A stretch of 64,000 nucleotides of DNA from Sphingomonas ginsengisoli An et al. 2013 (GCF_009363895.1 NZ_CP045434.1:2808501-2872500), one strand, 5' to 3'. Shown: positions 15,156 through 32,943, numbered from the stretch's first letter. Notes: a model not told the origin generated them from the letters alone. A program made the numbers and translations.

Positions 15156-17738
15156 ATGGACGCCATCGCGACACGTTCCGCCCATCCCTGGCTCGAGCGT
15201 CACCACCGTGCGGCCGACCGCGTTCGCGGCTGGTGGGGCCATCGCTGGGTGCGCTGGCTGACCTATGCGGTGGTGGTCTTCTATTTCGGCTTCCTGCTGG
15301 TGTGGGCGGTGTTCGCGCGCGAGATCCCGAGCTCGGAGAGTTTGCTCGCCTACCAGAACCCGTTGCCGACCAACGTCCGCGGTTATGACGGGCAGCCGAT
15401 CCAGACCTTCGCCCGCGAGCGCCGGGTCGAACTCAATTATGACGAGATGCCCAAGCTGGTGGTCGAGGCCTTCACCTCGGCCGAGGACAAGAACTTCTTC
15501 TCCCATGGCGGGATCGACTACACCGGCCTGATCGGCGCGGTATTCGACTATGGCACCAAGAAGGTCACCGGCGGCGGCCGCGCGCGCGGCGGCTCGACCA
15601 TCACCCAGCAGGTCGCCAAGAATTTGCTGCAGGACAACAGCTACAATGTCGGGCGCAAGATCAAGGAAGCGATCCTCGCCTTCCGGCTCGAGTCGACGCT
15701 GTCGAAGCCGCAGATCCTGCAGCTTTACCTCAACCAGATCTTCCTCGGCCGGAACGCTTATGGCGTGCAGGCGGCGGCGCGGGCCTATTTCGACAAGGAC
15801 GTCGATGAGCTGACCTTGCCCGAGGCGGCCTATCTGGCGGTGCTGCCCAAGGCGCCGAGCAATTACGATCCCGTCCGCGCGACCCAGAAGGCGCTCGACC
15901 GGCGCAACTATGTGCTGCGTGAGATGTCGCGCAACGGCTACATCACCGAGGCGCAGTGGCGCGAGGCGGCGGCGACCCCGCTCGGCACGATCGATTATGG
16001 CTCGAACCAGAAATTCCAGGAGCAGGGCGGCTATTTCACCGAGGCGGTGCGGCGCGAACTGATGGACAAGTTCGGCGAGAATGCCGCCGACGGGCCGAAC
16101 AGCGTCTACGCCGGCGGGCTGTGGGTGCGCAGCTCGATGGATCCCAAGATGCAGGATGCCGCGGCGGCGGCGCTACAGGAGGGGATGGCCAACTTTGACG
16201 GCGGTCGCGGCTGGCGCGACAGCGGCCTCAAGATCGACGTCAGCGGCGACTGGCGCGGGGCGCTCACCGCCGCGCCGCTCGGTCCGGGGTTCAAGGATTG
16301 GCGCAAGGCCGTCGTCATTCGCAAGAGCAGCGACTCCGCCGACATCGGCTTCGAGAACGGCACCACCGGGCGCCTCCCCGCAGCCAACGCGAGCCAGCCC
16401 AAACGCGGGGTTGGCGGGACCGCGTTCGGCTTCCTCGAGCCGGGCATGGTGATCGTGGTCAAGGACGGCGGCAACGGCGCCTACTTCCTCCGCTCGGTGC
16501 CCGAGATCGGCGGCGGGTTCATGGCCGAGGAAGTGCGCACCGGGCGGGTGCTGGCGATGCAGGGCGGGTTCGATTCGCGCGGCTCGTCCTATAACCGGGT
16601 GCTCCAGGCGAACCGCCAGCCCGGCTCGACCTTCAAGCCGATCGTCTATTACACCGCACTCAACAACGGCATGACGCCCGCCAGCATCATCCCCGATGCG
16701 CCCTTCTGCGTGTGGCAGGGGGCGGGGCTGGGCAATAAATGCTTCCGCAACTTCGACGGCGGCTATGCCGGGCCCAAGACGATGCGCTGGGGCGTCGAGC
16801 AGTCGCGCAACCTGATGACGGTGCGCACCGCCAGCCAGATCGGGATGCCCAAGATCATCGACACCGCGCTGAGGCTCGGCGTCGGCGACTATCGCAAGTC
16901 GCCCTACCTCTCGATCGCCTTGGGCGCGGGCGACACCACGGTGCTCAAGCTCACCAACGCCTACGCAATCCTCGCCAACCATGGTCGCGCGGTCAGCCCG
17001 ACGCTGATCGACTATGTCCAGGACCGCAACGGCAAGGTCATCTACCGGACCGACAATCGCTGCGAGGTCATGGGCAATTGCGACGAGTGGAACGGCGGGA
17101 TCATGCCGCGCCCGCCGGTTCGCTCGCGCCAGATCCTCGATGCGCAGGCGGCGTTCCAGATGGTCCACATCATGACCGGCGTGATCCAGCGCGGCACCGC
17201 GGTGGTACTGCGTGACCTCAATCGTCCGCTGTTCGGCAAGACCGGGACCACCTCGGGACCGACCAACGTGTGGTTCGTCGGCGGGACGCCCGACGTCGTC
17301 GCCGGAACCTACCTCGGCTACGACCAGCCGCGCTCGCTCGGCGGCGGGGCGCAGGGCGGGCGGATCGCGGCGCCGATCTTCAAGCAATTCGCGCAGGTGG
17401 CCTTCAAGGACGTCCCGCCGGTGCCGTTCATCGCCCCGCCGGGAATTCGCATGGTGCGGATCGACCGGGTGACCGGGCGCAAGGTGTTCGGCACCTTCCC
17501 GACGCAGGAAGATCCCAAGGCGGCGGTGATCTGGGAGGCGTTCAAGCCCGAGACCGAGCCGCGGCGCTCGTTCCGCCGCGGCGACGCCACCGACGAGCAG
17601 GGGGATTCCTCCGCCGACGGCGCGACCGCCGCGCCGCGCCGGGTGGCGGCAGTCCGACCTCGCCCGTCGGCGCACGCCGCCGCGACCGCGCAACCGGCGC
17701 AGGACGACTTCTTGCAGAGGCGGGGCGCCATCTACTAG
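15156..17738 (+). CDS. mrcA: Penicillin-binding protein 1A, bifunctional transglycosylase/transpeptidase
   Basis: 860 aa. A single membrane segment lies at about residues 34-54. The GT51 domain has catalytic Glu110 in SAEDKNFF and the motifs RGGSTITQQ and LNQIFLGRNAYG. The transpeptidase has Ser491 in GSTFK, and Lys695 in KTGTT. An OB-like loop sits between the domains. The C-terminus is Ala/Arg/Pro-rich and unconserved. The enzyme polymerises and cross-links peptidoglycan at the inner membrane. Confidence 0.96.
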   Translation: MDAIATRSAHPWLERHHRAADRVRGWWGHRWVRWLTYAVVVFYFGFLLVWAVFAREIPSSESLLAYQNPLPTNVRGYDGQPIQTFARERRVELNYDEMPKLVVEAFTSAEDKNFFSHGGIDYTGLIGAVFDYGTKKVTGGGRARGGSTITQQVAKNLLQDNSYNVGRKIKEAILAFRLESTLSKPQILQLYLNQIFLGRNAYGVQAAARAYFDKDVDELTLPEAAYLAVLPKAPSNYDPVRATQKALDRRNYVLREMSRNGYITEAQWREAAATPLGTIDYGSNQKFQEQGGYFTEAVRRELMDKFGENAADGPNSVYAGGLWVRSSMDPKMQDAAAAALQEGMANFDGGRGWRDSGLKIDVSGDWRGALTAAPLGPGFKDWRKAVVIRKSSDSADIGFENGTTGRLPAANASQPKRGVGGTAFGFLEPGMVIVVKDGGNGAYFLRSVPEIGGGFMAEEVRTGRVLAMQGGFDSRGSSYNRVLQANRQPGSTFKPIVYYTALNNGMTPASIIPDAPFCVWQGAGLGNKCFRNFDGGYAGPKTMRWGVEQSRNLMTVRTASQIGMPKIIDTALRLGVGDYRKSPYLSIALGAGDTTVLKLTNAYAILANHGRAVSPTLIDYVQDRNGKVIYRTDNRCEVMGNCDEWNGGIMPRPPVRSRQILDAQAAFQMVHIMTGVIQRGTAVVLRDLNRPLFGKTGTTSGPTNVWFVGGTPDVVAGTYLGYDQPRSLGGGAQGGRIAAPIFKQFAQVAFKDVPPVPFIAPPGIRMVRIDRVTGRKVFGTFPTQEDPKAAVIWEAFKPETEPRRSFRRGDATDEQGDSSADGATAAPRRVAAVRPRPSAHAAATAQPAQDDFLQRRGAIY

Positions 17739-17801
17739 GACGGCGGGACCAAACCCACCGTCCTACTCAGGGTGACGGGCACTCGAATCCAAGGACTTCC
17801 C

Positions 17802-18929
17802 ATGCGCGCCGAAGCGCAGGCTCATATCGACCAGATCAACGCCGCCACCCAGTTGCTGCGCCGCTTCCTCGACTGGGACCGCGCGCAGCGCCGGCTCGAG
17901 GAACTCAACGGCAAGGTCGAGGATCCGACGCTGTGGGACGATCCCAAGGCGGCGCAGGAGGTGATGCGCGAGCGGCGCCGGCTCGAGGAAGCGATCGGTG
18001 CGACCCGCAAGCTCGAGACCGAGCTGACCGACACCGTCGAGCTGATCGAGATGGCCGAAGCCGAGGGCGACGACGGGCTGGTCGACGACGGGGTCAAGAG
18101 CCTCGCCGAGCTCGCCGAGCGGGCCGAAAAGGACAAGGTCGCGGCGCTGCTGGCGGGCGAGGCCGACGCCAACAACAGCTATGTCGAGGTCAATTCGGGC
18201 GCCGGCGGGACCGAGAGCCAGGACTGGGCCGGGATGCTCCAGCGGATGTATTCGCGCTGGGCCGAGCGGCACGGGATGAAGGTCGAGCTGGTCGACTTCC
18301 ACGCCGGCGAGCAGGCCGGGATCAAGTCGGCGACCCTGCTGATCAAGGGCGAGAACGCCTACGGTAACTTGAAGGTCGAGAGCGGGGTCCACCGGCTGGT
18401 GCGCATCAGCCCTTACGACAGCTCGGCGCGGCGCCACACCAGCTTCGCCAGCGTATGGGTCTACCCGGAAGTCGACGACGACATCGACATCGAGATCAAC
18501 GAGAGCGAGCTTCGGATCGACACCTATCGCGCGTCGGGCGCGGGCGGGCAGCACGTCAACACGACCGACAGCGCGGTGCGGATCACCCACCTGCCGACCA
18601 ACATCGTCGTCCAGTGCCAGAACCAGCGCAGCCAGCACAAGAACCGCGCCGAGGCGTTCAAGCAGCTGAAGGCGCGGCTTTACGAGCTCGAGCTGCAGAA
18701 GCGCGAGGCCGAGGCCAACGCCAGTGCTGCCAGTAAGACCGACATCGGCTGGGGCCACCAGATCCGCTCCTACGTGCTCCAGCCCTATCAGCTGGTGAAG
18801 GACCTGCGCACGGGCGTCACCTCGACCGCGCCGGGCGACGTGCTCGACGGCGACCTCGACCGCTTCATGGCGGCGGCGCTGAGCCAGCGGGTGACGGGTG
18901 AGAAGGTCGACGTGGAGGATGTTGATTGA
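17802..18929 (+). CDS. prfB: Peptide chain release factor 2
   Basis: RF2, about 375 aa, terminates at UGA and UAA. The GGQ hydrolysis motif is in SGAGGQHVN. The anticodon-like recognition motif reads SPY ([12 protein letters not shown]) where E. coli has SPF. The frame is continuous, so there is no programmed +1 frameshift as in E. coli prfB. The chosen ATG has AAGGA 6 nt upstream; upstream in-frame starts lack one. The stop overlaps the TTG start of the next gene. Confidence 0.95.
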   Translation: MRAEAQAHIDQINAATQLLRRFLDWDRAQRRLEELNGKVEDPTLWDDPKAAQEVMRERRRLEEAIGATRKLETELTDTVELIEMAEAEGDDGLVDDGVKSLAELAERAEKDKVAALLAGEADANNSYVEVNSGAGGTESQDWAGMLQRMYSRWAERHGMKVELVDFHAGEQAGIKSATLLIKGENAYGNLKVESGVHRLVRISPYDSSARRHTSFASVWVYPEVDDDIDIEINESELRIDTYRASGAGGQHVNTTDSAVRITHLPTNIVVQCQNQRSQHKNRAEAFKQLKARLYELELQKREAEANASAASKTDIGWGHQIRSYVLQPYQLVKDLRTGVTSTAPGDVLDGDLDRFMAAALSQRVTGEKVDVEDVD

Positions 18930-19621
18930 GGCAGGCGCTGCCGCTCGTCCTGCTGCTGACCGCCTGCCGGGCGCAGGCGGGGGGCGAGGCGGTGTTTCCG
19001 CCCGCCGGCCGCGACGTCGCGCCGATCGTCTCGGGGGCCTATTCGACCGAGGATGCGCGCGACCGGATCGGCGAGTTTGACCAGGTCATGGCGCAGAGCG
19101 GGGTCACCGCGGGCATGTCGGTCGCCGACGTCGGCGCGGGCGAGGGCTATTATACGGTGCGGCTGTCACCTCTGGTCGGACCGAGCGGCCGCGTGCTGGC
19201 GCAGGACGTGGTCGCCGCCACCCGCGATTCGCTGGCGCAGCGCGTCCAGCGCGAGAAGCTCGACAATGTCGCGGTGCGGCTCGGCCAGCCCGCCGACCCG
19301 ATGCTGCCGCCGGCCAGCTTCGACCGCATCTTCCTCGTCCACATGTATCACGAAGTGACCGACCCCTACGCCTTTCTTTGGCATCTGGTCGGCGGCCTGA
19401 AGCAGGGAGGCGAGGTGGTGGTGGTCGACGCGCTGCGCCCGGTGAAGCGCCACGGGATGCCGCCGCCCGAGCTCAAGTGCGAGTTCGCCGCGCTTGGCTT
19501 GAGCGCCGTCCGCTTCGCCCCGCTGCACGGCGGCGACAGCTATCTGATGAGCTTCAAACAGACGAGCGCCCGGCCGGCGCCGAGTGCGATCAAGCCCTGT
19601 TCGGACGGGCGATCGGGCTGA
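18926..19621 (+). CDS. Class I SAM-dependent methyltransferase, probable lipoprotein
   Basis: 231 aa. The TTG start overlaps the prfB stop by 4 nt. The N-terminus [10 protein letters not shown] is a signal peptide with a lipobox-like end, so the enzyme is probably exported and lipidated, unusual for a SAM enzyme. The methyltransferase core is clear: motif [14 protein letters not shown], then [13 protein letters not shown]. The substrate is unknown. Sphingomonads and other proteobacteria carry similar predicted exported methyltransferases, but no role is established to my knowledge. Confidence 0.8.
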   Translation: MRQALPLVLLLTACRAQAGGEAVFPPAGRDVAPIVSGAYSTEDARDRIGEFDQVMAQSGVTAGMSVADVGAGEGYYTVRLSPLVGPSGRVLAQDVVAATRDSLAQRVQREKLDNVAVRLGQPADPMLPPASFDRIFLVHMYHEVTDPYAFLWHLVGGLKQGGEVVVVDALRPVKRHGMPPPELKCEFAALGLSAVRFAPLHGGDSYLMSFKQTSARPAPSAIKPCSDGRSG

Positions 19622-19635
19622 GCTCATCTTCTAAA

Positions 19636-19662
19636 TTTTCACTTTTGGTGGAAAGTCGACAT
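19636..19662. repeat. Degenerate copy of a ~27-bp palindromic repeat (copy 1)
   Basis: Resembles the copy at 20268 at roughly 19 of 27 positions (core CTTTTGGTGGAAAG). It lies between the methyltransferase stop and the first orphan lipoprotein gene. Confidence 0.5.
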
Positions 19663-19689
19663 AGCCACCTTTATCGTTAGGTTCGCACG

Positions 19690-20262
19690 ATGGCGCCTGA
19701 CCGGCTCAGACGGGCAATCCTTCCATTGAGCCTGCTCACGGGAATATCTCTCTATCTCTACGCGTGCGTGCCAGTTCCGCTTGCCAATCTTCGTGCGGTC
19801 CACGTTCAACGGTTATCCGCAGCGGCATTGCCGGCCCAAGATGACCTTCGGGAAACCCTTGTCCAAAGAGGTGAGGCGGTTTGGAAGGTCACACTCGCCG
19901 GCAGCTCGGACTGGATAAATCAAATCCGCCGGCACGAGTTGAACGGTTACGCCGTCGTGGTTCCCTGCGATGCTCCAGACATCGAACTGTTCGCATCCGG
20001 CCCTTACCAAGGTATAACGAAGGTGTCGTACTACGGCCGGGGGTTCAATGCCCTCAGATCAACTGCGGGCGACACGACGTATGATCTCTACGTGCCTGAG
20101 ACCGGGACTTTTATCCTTAGAGCGGACGTCAATAAGCATATGTCCGATTACGATTTGGGTAGGGAACGGTTGAACCTCTGCGTCAGCTTGGCGGGCGGCG
20201 CGATGACTGGCGCATATGCGCGTTCGAACGAAGTGCGAGTGGAAGTCGGCAGGGCTCGTTGA
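19690..20262 (+). CDS. Hypothetical lipoprotein
   Basis: 190 aa, not recognised. A hydrophobic N-terminus ends in SLYLYAC, a plausible lipobox (Cys about 26). The mature part has no motif I know; it is soluble and mostly beta-like, with two further Cys residues. Base composition is clearly less GC-rich than the flanking genes and codon use is more even, suggesting later acquisition. Palindromic repeat copies lie on both sides. Confidence 0.65.
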   Translation: MAPDRLRRAILPLSLLTGISLYLYACVPVPLANLRAVHVQRLSAAALPAQDDLRETLVQRGEAVWKVTLAGSSDWINQIRRHELNGYAVVVPCDAPDIELFASGPYQGITKVSYYGRGFNALRSTAGDTTYDLYVPETGTFILRADVNKHMSDYDLGRERLNLCVSLAGGAMTGAYARSNEVRVEVGRAR

Positions 20263-20267
20263 CCGGA

Positions 20268-20294
20268 TGTCCGCTTTGGGTGGAGAGCGGCCAT
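20268..20294. repeat. ~27-bp imperfect palindromic repeat (copy 2)
   Basis: TGTCCGCTTTGGG followed by TGGAGAGCGGCC; the two arms CCGCTTT and AGAGCGG pair imperfectly. It lies directly after the first orphan gene's stop and before the second gene. Confidence 0.6.
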
Positions 20295-20327
20295 TCCGAG
20301 TTGCTCCGCTTTACGATAGCTTGTGGC

Positions 20328-20780
20328 ATGATAGGTCGGCTTGAAGTCGTTCTGACGTCCCTCGCGCTGGTTAGCTGTGCGCCACGTTCCCCTGATTTTA
20401 CGGCCGAGCTGACCGCGCCCTCAGGGGCGATGGTGGCCACTCTGGTTGGCTACCAGCCGAGAGGCACCATCGGGGGCTATCTGACGATTACGATCGCCGA
20501 ACCAGGCGACAAGAACGATCCGCAACTCACGTTTGGGCACATGCTCAACGTACACGCGGGCTGGATCGACGGCCACACGCTTGCCTTCGTCTATGACGCC
20601 CTCGAGCCTCGTCACACGCAATCACCAATCTATCCCACTGGACGGGTTGAAAGCGCAGTCGAGGTGGTCACCTGCAACAGCAAGTATCTGGACTGCTCGC
20701 CCCTGCTGCGGCGTCTTGCGAAAGGGCACACGCTGCTGATCAAGCAGTTTCCGGACGGTGACTGGCCACGCTTGAGCTAA
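20328..20780 (+). CDS. Hypothetical lipoprotein
   Basis: 150 aa from the ATG at 20328, which opens a signal peptide with lipobox LALVSC; a longer frame from 20259 would start inside the repeat and hide it. The mature protein is not recognised: a mixed-charge soluble domain with a Cys pair in TCNSKYLDC. It has lower GC than the host genes, like its neighbour. No clear ribosome-binding site is seen, so expression is uncertain. Confidence 0.6.
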   Translation: MIGRLEVVLTSLALVSCAPRSPDFTAELTAPSGAMVATLVGYQPRGTIGGYLTITIAEPGDKNDPQLTFGHMLNVHAGWIDGHTLAFVYDALEPRHTQSPIYPTGRVESAVEVVTCNSKYLDCSPLLRRLAKGHTLLIKQFPDGDWPRLS

Positions 20781-20807
20781 TGTCCGCAATGGGTCGAAAG
20801 CAGACCT
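20781..20807. repeat. ~27-bp imperfect palindromic repeat (copy 3)
   Basis: TGTCCGCAATGGGTCGAAAG then CAGACCT. It starts immediately after the stop of the second orphan gene, so each orphan gene is flanked by a copy. Confidence 0.6.
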
Positions 20808-20819
20808 TAGTTTCCCGCT

Positions 20820-21217
20820 CTACAGCAACCCCATCCGCCGCATGCTCGCGCATTCCTCGCCCGCGAGGATGAGGTGGTCGAGGAGGGTGATGTCGCAGGC
20901 TTCGGCGGCGCGGGCGAGGTCGCGGGTGGCGGTGCGGTCGATGGTGCGCGGGGCGAGTTCGCCGCGGGCCTGGCGGTGGGCGAGGACCAGGCCGGTACTG
21001 CCGATCCGGACGGCGTCGGTGAGGATGGCACGGGCGGGAAGGACGTGAGCGCCCGCGCCATCGGAGTAGGCGCTGAGATGAAGGCAGTGCGCGTCCTCAT
21101 CCAGATGCGCCACCCAACGGTGTCGGCCCGGGCGGAGGGATCGATGCTGCCGGCGAAAAAGGCGCGGGCGGCATCGACCCCGGCGAGGGTGGCTGGCGTT
21201 TCGGCACGCTGAAGCAC
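20820..21217 (-). pseudogene. radC-like JAB-domain gene, frameshifted
   Basis: A GTG at 21217 starts a frame reading [18 protein letters not shown], as in small RadC-like proteins. From about 21110 downstream the homologous sequence (RWVAHLDEDAHCLHLSAY to the end SMRRMGLL) continues in another frame, so a 1-nt shift breaks the gene. The JAB metal motif HxHPSGD also reads HRQARGE, removing zinc ligands. Both lesions indicate a decayed gene. A sequencing error could explain the shift but not the lost motif. Confidence 0.7.
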
Positions 21218-21326
21218 GACTCAAGTCATAGGCCCGCGCCCCGCCGGCCCGAAGCGAAGTCGAATCCGTTATGGAGGGAACCGCCGCCTCTCGCCTTGCT
21301 TGGGCGCGGCGGCTAGCATGGTGGCC

Positions 21327-22121
21327 ATGCAGGCTTATCACGAACTGATGCAGCGGGTGCTCGATGAGGGCGTGCCGCAGGCGGACCGTACCGGCACGGG
21401 GACGCTGTCGCTGTTCGGCGCGCAGATGCGCTTCAACCTCGCCGACGGCTTCCCGCTGGTGACGACCAAGAAGCTGCACCTGCGCTCGATCATCGTCGAA
21501 TTGCTATGGTTCCTGAACGGCGACACCAACGTCCGTTGGCTGCAGGAGCGCAAGGTCAGCATCTGGGACGAATGGGCCGACGCCGAGGGCGAGCTCGGCC
21601 CCGTCTACGGCAAGCAGTGGCGCGACTGGGAGACGGCGGACGGCCGCCACATCGACCAGATCAAGGAATTGGTCGACCTCATCCGGCGCGATCCCGCCAG
21701 CCGGCGCCAGATCGTCACCGCCTGGAACCCTGGCGAGCTGGGACAGATGGCGCTGGCACCCTGCCATTGCCTGTTCCAGACGCAGGTGGCGGCGGGCAAA
21801 TTGAACCTCCAGCTCTACCAGCGCAGCGCCGACCTGTTCCTCGGCGTGCCGTTCAACATCGCCTCTTATGCGCTGCTTACCCATTTGCTGGCGCGGGAGT
21901 GCGGGCTCGAGCCGGGCACCTTCGTGTGGACCGGGGGCGACGTGCATCTTTATTCGAACCATCTCGACCAGGCGCGGCTGCAATTGTCGCGCGAGCAGCG
22001 GGCGCTGCCCCAGCTCAGAATCAAGGACCGTGGGCAGGACCTGTTCGGCTACGAGCTCGAGGATTTCGTGGTCGAGGGCTATGATCCGCACCCGCATATC
22101 GCGGCGCCGGTGGCGGTATAA
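21327..22121 (+). CDS. thyA: Thymidylate synthase
   Basis: 264 aa. Converts dUMP to dTMP using methylene-tetrahydrofolate. The catalytic Cys is in [22 protein letters not shown] binds phosphate; [20 protein letters not shown] and the C-terminal [11 protein letters not shown] are canonical. The ATG at 21327 gives the usual N-terminus [12 protein letters not shown]; nine upstream codons are not conserved. A complete, typical gene. Confidence 0.97.
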   Translation: MQAYHELMQRVLDEGVPQADRTGTGTLSLFGAQMRFNLADGFPLVTTKKLHLRSIIVELLWFLNGDTNVRWLQERKVSIWDEWADAEGELGPVYGKQWRDWETADGRHIDQIKELVDLIRRDPASRRQIVTAWNPGELGQMALAPCHCLFQTQVAAGKLNLQLYQRSADLFLGVPFNIASYALLTHLLARECGLEPGTFVWTGGDVHLYSNHLDQARLQLSREQRALPQLRIKDRGQDLFGYELEDFVVEGYDPHPHIAAPVAV

Positions 22122-22229
22122 CCAAGCGAAGCGTGACTTCTGAACGCCGAGTTGCCGGATAGTGAAAATTGCGGCTGCAACTAACCGGCTGCGCAACGGT
22201 TGTTCAGCGGTCAGACAGGAGAATTGACC

Positions 22230-22355
22230 ATGCTTCGCAAGGTAGTGACTTTGGCCCTGATCGGTAGCTCGCTGGCGATCGCGGCTTGCAACACCGTTCG
22301 CGGTGCCGCCAAGGACGTGAATTCGGCAGCGAATGCGGTCGACAACGCGATGTGA
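22230..22355 (+). CDS. Entericidin-like small lipoprotein (first of pair)
   Basis: 41-aa lipopeptide. AGGAG lies 8 nt upstream of the ATG. The signal peptide ends in the lipobox LAIAAC (Cys20), followed by NTVRGAAKDVNSAANAV, the entericidin A/B signature with amphipathic helix. In E. coli the pair acts as antidote and toxin affecting membrane integrity in stationary phase. Which copy would be which cannot be told here. Confidence 0.88.
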   Translation: MLRKVVTLALIGSSLAIAACNTVRGAAKDVNSAANAVDNAM

Positions 22356-22397
22356 TCCGGGCCATGGTCATTCCGCTTTTTGAGTAAGGGGATGATC

Positions 22398-22538
22398 ATG
22401 GTGAAGACTGTCGTTGCACTGGGTTTGATCGTGGGTTCGCTGGCGCTTGCCGCCTGCAACACCGTCCGGGGCGCAGCAGCCGATCTCAATTCGGCGGCGA
22501 CGTGCACCCAGAACACGATCAACGGCGGTCGCTGCTAA
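22398..22538 (+). CDS. Entericidin-like small lipoprotein (second of pair)
   Basis: 46-aa lipopeptide, paralogous to the gene 42 bp upstream. The ATG at 22398 has AAGGGG 6 nt upstream; the ATG at 22392 abuts it. Lipobox LALAAC, then NTVRGAAADLNSAAT. The tail differs from its twin: TCTQNTINGGRC adds two Cys residues, which could cross-link. A strong terminator follows. Confidence 0.86.
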   Translation: MVKTVVALGLIVGSLALAACNTVRGAAADLNSAATCTQNTINGGRC

Positions 22539-22571
22539 GTCAGCGTCGCAAACCTAGACAGGCGTTAAAGG

Positions 22572-22610
22572 AAAACCCCGCTGGAGCAGTAGCTCCGGCG
22601 GGGTTTTTCT
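22572..22610. terminator. Bidirectional rho-independent terminator
   Basis: A 16-bp stem with one mismatch (22572-22587 with 22592-22607), loop AGTA; T-rich ends on both strands (TTTTTCTTT on plus, TTTTCCTTT on minus). It ends the entericidin genes and backs up the rpoC end. Confidence 0.9.
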
Positions 22611-22631
22611 TTGTCGCGAGAAGGGCAGGAG

Positions 22632-22663
22632 CCTCCCCCGCCGGCGGGTGCCGGCAGGGGAGG
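22632..22663 (-). terminator. GC-rich hairpin downstream of rpoC
   Basis: A 14-bp stem with one mismatch (22632-22645 with 22650-22663) begins 10 nt after the rpoC stop. No T-run follows directly; together with the next hairpin it probably ends rpoBC transcription. Confidence 0.6.
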
Positions 22664-22673
22664 AGCCTCACGC

Positions 22674-26945
<4,272 letters not shown>

Positions 26946-27019
26946 CACTTACTCCTGCCCTGCGTCAGGGCTTCGAGTTTCTATTCCTGAAGGGGCGAAG
27001 GTGAGGGGCTTGGCGCCCC

Positions 27020-31189
<4,170 letters not shown>

Positions 31190-31487
31190 GGTTCTTCCTG
31201 CGCTCGGGACGCGCGGCATCGCCGCGGCCCTGTTCGTGGTTCCGGCGCGGTTCCCGTGAATTCCCCGCCATACGTTCGGACCGATGCGCGGTGCGGCCCG
31301 TGTCCCGGCGGGGACAGGAAAGGCCCCGGGCGCACGGCAAGGTGCGGCGGAGCCGTTATGTTTGTTGGATTGACCCCATCTACGCATCGGCGCGCCGATT
31401 GCAAGGGGCAAGCCGACCAAAATGGCGCCGCGTGGCTGGGCAAGCTGGCCAACCACTCTTTAAGAGCTGGAGCCTAGAGGAGCAGCC
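31190..31487. promoter_or_regulatory. Divergent intergenic region upstream of rpoB
   Basis: 298 bases with no gene of its own. It must hold the rpoBC promoter because the neighbouring gene is divergent. A weak candidate on the minus strand is TTGCAA, 16 nt, TAGATG near 31375-31405, leaving a leader of about 180 nt. An AT-richer patch at about 31355-31375 is the least GC-rich part. Confidence 0.35.
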
Positions 31488-32906
31488 ATGGCGAGCGCGC
31501 CCATTGATCCGACCGAACCCGCGGTTGCCGCGGCGACCGCACCCGGCGGACGGGCATGGCCGGTGGTCGTGCTGGCGCTGGCGGCGATGGCGATCCTGCT
31601 CATCTGGCCGGCGGTGCTGCTGCGCGACGGGGATACCGGCTGGCACCTAGGCGCGGGCGACTTCATCTGGCGCACCCGCACCATTCCGGCGGTCGACCCC
31701 TTCTCCTTCACCTTCCGCGGCCAGCCGTGGACCGCGCACGAATGGCTGTCCGAACTGCTGATGAGCGGCGCTTTCAGGGTGGGCGGCTGGAACGGGCTCA
31801 CGGTCCTGTTCGCGCTGGCCGCCGCGGGCACGCTGCTGCTGATCGGGCGCGAGCTGCTGCGCTGGCTGCCCCCGCGCTGGGCGGCGGTGGGGGTGCTGGT
31901 GGTGGGATTCGTCGGCGTGCCGCTGACGGTTGCCCGCCCACACCTGTTCGCCTGGGCGCTGTTCGCGGGCTGGTTGATCATCCTCCTGCGGGCGCGCGAG
32001 CAGCGCCGGGCGCCACCGTGGATTGCGCTCGCGCTGATGACGCTGTGGGCCAACCTCCACGCCAGCTACATCCTCGGGATCGGAGTGGCCGGCATCTTCA
32101 CGGTCGAAGCGCTGATCGACCATCGGCACGAGCCGCGGCTGGCGTTGCGCTGGGCACTCTGGGGGCTGCTGGCGATCGCCGCGACCGCGCTGACGCCGCA
32201 CGGGCTGCAGGGCTTCCTCTACCCGTTCCAGGTTCGCGACATGAAGGTGCTGGCTATCATCGACGAGTGGCGGCCCGCCGACCTGCGCGACACGCCCTTC
32301 CTGCTCTACGCCGCGCTGTTCTGGCTGTTTCTCGCCACTCGCTGGCGGCAGGTGTCGCCGCTGCGGCTGCTGCTGCTCGGCGGGCTGTTTGTGATGACGT
32401 TGCTCCACGTCCGCGACCAGATCTTGTTCGCCATCGCCGGCGCGCTGATCGCTGCGCCGCTGGCGGGATCCGGGCAGCATGACGCGCGCCTGCCTTGGCG
32501 GACGATTGTCCCGGTGCTTGGCCTGCTCGCGCTCGTCCGGATGATGGTGCCGTGGAGCCTGCCCAACTCGCCGGTCTTTCCGCTGGCGCTGATCGACCGC
32601 CTGCCCGCGTCGCTCAAGGCCCAGCCGGTACTCAACGACTATAGCATGGGTGGCCCACTGATCATGCGCGGGATCGCGCCGGCGATAGACGGGCGCGCCG
32701 ACATGTACGGCGACGACTTCACCTTCGCCCACCTCGCCATGCAGCGCGGCGACATGGCGAAGTTCCGCGCCTTCGTGCAGCGCTGGAACGTCGGCTGGAC
32801 CATCCTCACCCGCGACTCGCCGCTGGCGAAGAAGCTCGACCATGAGCCGGGCTGGCGGCGGCTGGCGTGGGACGCCAATGCCGTGGTGCACGTGCGGACG
32901 CGCTGA
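31488..32906 (+). CDS. Polytopic inner-membrane protein, function unknown
   Basis: 472 aa with about ten hydrophobic segments and a soluble C-terminal domain of about 100 residues. An early loop reads RDGDTGWHLGAGDFIWRT, and another conserved-looking loop is FTFRGQPWTAHEWLSE; acidic and His residues in the first loop recall GT-C glycosyltransferase-like proteins, but no firm assignment is possible. It is inserted on the opposite strand between rplL and rpoB. The RBS before ATG is GAGGAG. Confidence 0.75.
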   Translation: MASAPIDPTEPAVAAATAPGGRAWPVVVLALAAMAILLIWPAVLLRDGDTGWHLGAGDFIWRTRTIPAVDPFSFTFRGQPWTAHEWLSELLMSGAFRVGGWNGLTVLFALAAAGTLLLIGRELLRWLPPRWAAVGVLVVGFVGVPLTVARPHLFAWALFAGWLIILLRAREQRRAPPWIALALMTLWANLHASYILGIGVAGIFTVEALIDHRHEPRLALRWALWGLLAIAATALTPHGLQGFLYPFQVRDMKVLAIIDEWRPADLRDTPFLLYAALFWLFLATRWRQVSPLRLLLLGGLFVMTLLHVRDQILFAIAGALIAAPLAGSGQHDARLPWRTIVPVLGLLALVRMMVPWSLPNSPVFPLALIDRLPASLKAQPVLNDYSMGGPLIMRGIAPAIDGRADMYGDDFTFAHLAMQRGDMAKFRAFVQRWNVGWTILTRDSPLAKKLDHEPGWRRLAWDANAVVHVRTR

Positions 32907-32910
32907 CACG

Positions 32911-32943
32911 GAAAAGGGCGACCCCTTGCGGAGCCGCCCTTCC
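32911..32943 (-). terminator. Terminator downstream of rplL
   Basis: Stem AAGGGCG (32914-32920) with CGCCCTT (32935-32941); on the minus strand the stem is followed by TTTTCC. It separates the convergent rplL and membrane-protein genes. Confidence 0.8.

Noticed and set aside
17772..17830. Programmed frameshift at the start of prfB
   Set aside because: The frame is continuous from 17802; no CTTTGAC slippery site was found.
31190..31456. An 89-residue N-terminal extension of RpoB
   Set aside because: Not RpoB-like, and the ATG at 31189 gives the normal N-terminus; the upstream sequence must hold the promoter.
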